Shown piece by piece: positions 62,454 to 64,000 of a stretch of 64,000 nucleotides of DNA. Numbering within the stretch: the first letter of the stretch is position 1; each line of letters begins with the position of its first letter. The position numbers and the translations under genes were made by a program. The notes under the pieces are model-generated. The model did no database searches. It saw nothing but the letters and a program-made list of their open reading frames with translations, and was not told the DNA's origin. The stretch comes from Actinoplanes auranticolor (GTDB lineage: Bacteria; Actinomycetota; Actinomycetes; Mycobacteriales; Micromonosporaceae). Location: positions 51,399 through 115,398 of the forward strand of contig NZ_BOQL01000073.1 of NCBI RefSeq assembly GCF_018332655.1, read 5' to 3'.

Positions 62454-63275
62454 ATGCCGCTGACCCCGGCGGACGTGCACAACGTCGCCTTCAAGAAACC
62501 CCCTATCGGCAAGCGGGGGTACGACGAGGAGGAGGTCGACGCCTTCCTGGACGAGGTCGAGCGCGAACTCGCCCGTCTGATCGAGGAGAACAACGAGCTG
62601 CGCGCCCAGGTGGAGCGCGGCGGTCGGGGTGGCGCACCAGCCGGCCCGAGCGCCGACCCGCGGATGGCGGCGGAGCTCAACGAGATGAAGGCCCAGCTCG
62701 ACCGGGTGCAGCGCGACAAGTCTGCCGCTGAGCAGGCTGCCCGGCAGATGCAGGCCGAGCTGGAGCAGGTCCGGGCCCAGGGCCCGGTCGGCGCCGGTGC
62801 CGGAGCCCCCACGGGCGCCGACGGCGAGCAGCAGGCGCTGCGCGTGCTGATGATGGCCCAGCGTACGGCCGACGACCACGTGTCGGACGCCCGCCGCGAG
62901 GCCGACAAGCTTCTCTCCGACGCCCGCTCCAAGGCGGAGGAGGTCACCCGTGAGGCCCGCGCCAAGGCGGACGCTCTGGAGCGCGACGCGCGCCAGCGGC
63001 ACCAGGAGGCCATGGGCGGCCTGGACGCCAAGCGGTCGGCGCTGCAGAAGCACATCGAGGAGCTCAAGCAGTTCGAGCGGGAGTACCGCACGCGGCTGAA
63101 GGCGTACCTCGAGAGCCAGCTGCGCGACCTCGACGGTCGTGGCCAGGGCCTCGAAGCCGAGATGACCCGCGCCGACGCCAACCGTTCGGTCGGCGGCTCC
63201 GGTGGCCTCGCGGCCGCGGGCCTCGCCGGCTCGTACGGCGGCAGCCGCGCCAACTCCATCGAGACCGGCCGCTGA
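62454..63275 (+). CDS. divIVA: Polar growth / septum-site protein DivIVA (Wag31)
   Basis: A 273-residue coiled-coil protein that marks poles and, in actinobacteria, directs apical growth. The lipid-binding N-terminus is LTPADVHNVAFKKPPIGKRG with YDEEEVDAFLDEVE; two long coiled coils (about residues 33-108 and 125-235) are separated by a Gly/Ala/Pro linker near residue 110. The C-terminus is Gly/Ala-rich. ATG 62454 has GAGGAG nearby. Confidence 0.97.
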   Translation: MPLTPADVHNVAFKKPPIGKRGYDEEEVDAFLDEVERELARLIEENNELRAQVERGGRGGAPAGPSADPRMAAELNEMKAQLDRVQRDKSAAEQAARQMQAELEQVRAQGPVGAGAGAPTGADGEQQALRVLMMAQRTADDHVSDARREADKLLSDARSKAEEVTREARAKADALERDARQRHQEAMGGLDAKRSALQKHIEELKQFEREYRTRLKAYLESQLRDLDGRGQGLEAEMTRADANRSVGGSGGLAAAGLAGSYGGSRANSIETGR

Positions 63276-63320
63276 GCCACCTCGGCTTGCGGAACGGTTC
63301 CACAGCGGCGGGGATGAGCC

Positions 63321-64000
63321 ATGATCGTTGTTAGTCTGCTGCTCATCCTCGTCGCCGTCACGCTGCTCGTGCTCGGCCTCGTGGGCGGGTCGAGCCCCCT
63401 GCTGATCAGCTCCATCGTCGCCAGCCTGCTGGCCGCGGTGGCCCTGGTCATCGGCGCCCGCCAGGCCTCGGCCGCCCGGCGCACGGCGACGGCCCCGGCC
63501 GGCGATGCCGTACGCACGGGCCGCCGCCCGGAGTCGGACTTCCCCCGCGACGCTCCGCTCGTCGGGGAGGAAGCTTCCGTCGCGTACGCGGCGGGCCGCC
63601 GGGACACGGAGGAGTACCCGCCGGGGCCGGACGCGACCCAGCGGGTGCAGCCGGATGCCGACCTCTACGACTACGACGACGCTGCGGCCGGCCGGCCTTC
63701 CTCGGGTCAGACGGCCGGCCCGGCGCCGACGGAACAGGCACCGGACCCGGCGGACGCCGACTACGACCGCGCCGCGAATCTGATCGGCGGCGCCCGCGCT
63801 GACGGCAACCGCGCGGCTGACGCCCGCACTGCCGACGCCCGCACTGCCGACGGCCGCCTCGACGATCCCCGCTCTGACGACCCTCGCTCTGACGATCCCC
63901 GCCTGGCTGACGGCCGCCTCCACGAAGCCGGCCTCGACGCCCGTGGCGCCGATGCCCGTCTCGACGATGCCGGCCCCGGCGGCGCCGCCCGTGCCGACGA
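63321..64000 (+). CDS. Membrane protein with repetitive charged tail (3' end outside window)
   Basis: Open from ATG 63321 to the window end (226 codons, incomplete). Two N-terminal helices (VVSLLLILVAVTLLVLGLVG and LISSIVASLLAAVALVIGAR) are followed by a long hydrophilic tail rich in Asp, Arg, Ala and Gly with 5-residue repeats. Small proteins of this N-terminal type commonly follow divIVA in actinobacteria; function unknown. No domain recognised in the tail. Confidence 0.7.
   Translation, partial: MIVVSLLLILVAVTLLVLGLVGGSSPLLISSIVASLLAAVALVIGARQASAARRTATAPAGDAVRTGRRPESDFPRDAPLVGEEASVAYAAGRRDTEEYPPGPDATQRVQPDADLYDYDDAAAGRPSSGQTAGPAPTEQAPDPADADYDRAANLIGGARADGNRAADARTADARTADGRLDDPRSDDPRSDDPRLADGRLHEAGLDARGADARLDDAGPGGAARAD
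63819..63923 (+). repeat. 15-bp tandem repeat (7 units) in the post-divIVA gene
   Basis: Seven in-frame 15-bp units encode DARTA, DARTA, DGRLD, DPRSD, DPRSD, DPRLA, DGRLH; degenerate copies appear to continue to the window edge. Unit length, number and one Arg per five residues parallel the repeat in ftsI. Confidence 0.8.

Overview
The window is very GC-rich, uses many GTG/TTG starts and carries a complete actinobacterial division and cell-wall (dcw) locus. Its gene content (mutasome with an SAV_6107-type HEPN gene, MurT/GatD, DUF3040, DivIVA/SepF, SSI-type inhibitor, cruF-type carotenoid genes) points to a filamentous actinomycete, most likely of the Micromonosporaceae (Actinoplanes/Micromonospora group). 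The family assignment is inference; the phylum is secure. Everything was read by eye; no database or folding program was run.

Layout. 1-5.6 kb: a lipase-like remnant, sdhCAB with a divergent LysR regulator, and two gene remnants (NmrA-like reductase and MarR-like regulator) meeting head to head at a deletion scar. 5.5-11.9 kb: a tightly overlapping leftward operon for an acyclic-end-modified carotenoid (CrtA-like oxygenase, GNAT, CruF hydratase, GT2 glycosyltransferase, CrtD/CrtI-like desaturase) ending in an erythromycin-esterase-family gene, headed by a CGNR regulator. 12-16.4 kb: Bcr/CflA exporter, YbaK-like deacylase, ferric-reductase-like flavocytochrome, SDR, NUDIX. 16.7-25.1 kb: a DNA-damage mutasome: a PafBC-type promoter followed by a LexA box, a long structured leader, then HEPN, ImuA', ImuB and DnaE2. 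25-30.8 kb: SSI-like inhibitor, methyltransferase plus phosphodiesterase pair, DinB with its own PafBC-type promoter, and small genes. 30.9-35.7 kb: moxR-DUF58-transglutaminase operon. 35.9-40.3 kb: leucine attenuator plus leuS, then aroA. 40.4-44.6 kb: TVP38 protein, murT-gatD, and a c-di-AMP riboswitch controlling an NlpC/P60 hydrolase. 44.7-64 kb: mraZ-rsmH-ftsL-pbpB-murE-murF-mraY-ftsW-murG-murC-ftsQ-ftsZ-yggS-sepF-ylmG-divIVA and a truncated membrane-protein gene.

Most notable. (1) murD is missing from its usual place between mraY and ftsW, which instead holds a perfect 14-bp inverted repeat; the neighbouring MurC has unusual residues in its ligase domains. (2) Two damage promoters of the PafBC type control mutasome and dinB in one window, and the mutasome one is followed directly by a LexA box and a roughly 340-nt structured leader. 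(3) ImuA' carries a roughly 195-residue low-complexity insertion just before its P-loop-like segment, and ImuB has a similar insert. (4) leuS is preceded by a probably leaderless 12-residue Leu-rich leader peptide and an intrinsic terminator. (5) Direct GTGGAG repeats with 10-bp period lie over the mraZ promoter, with further copies upstream in the opposite orientation.
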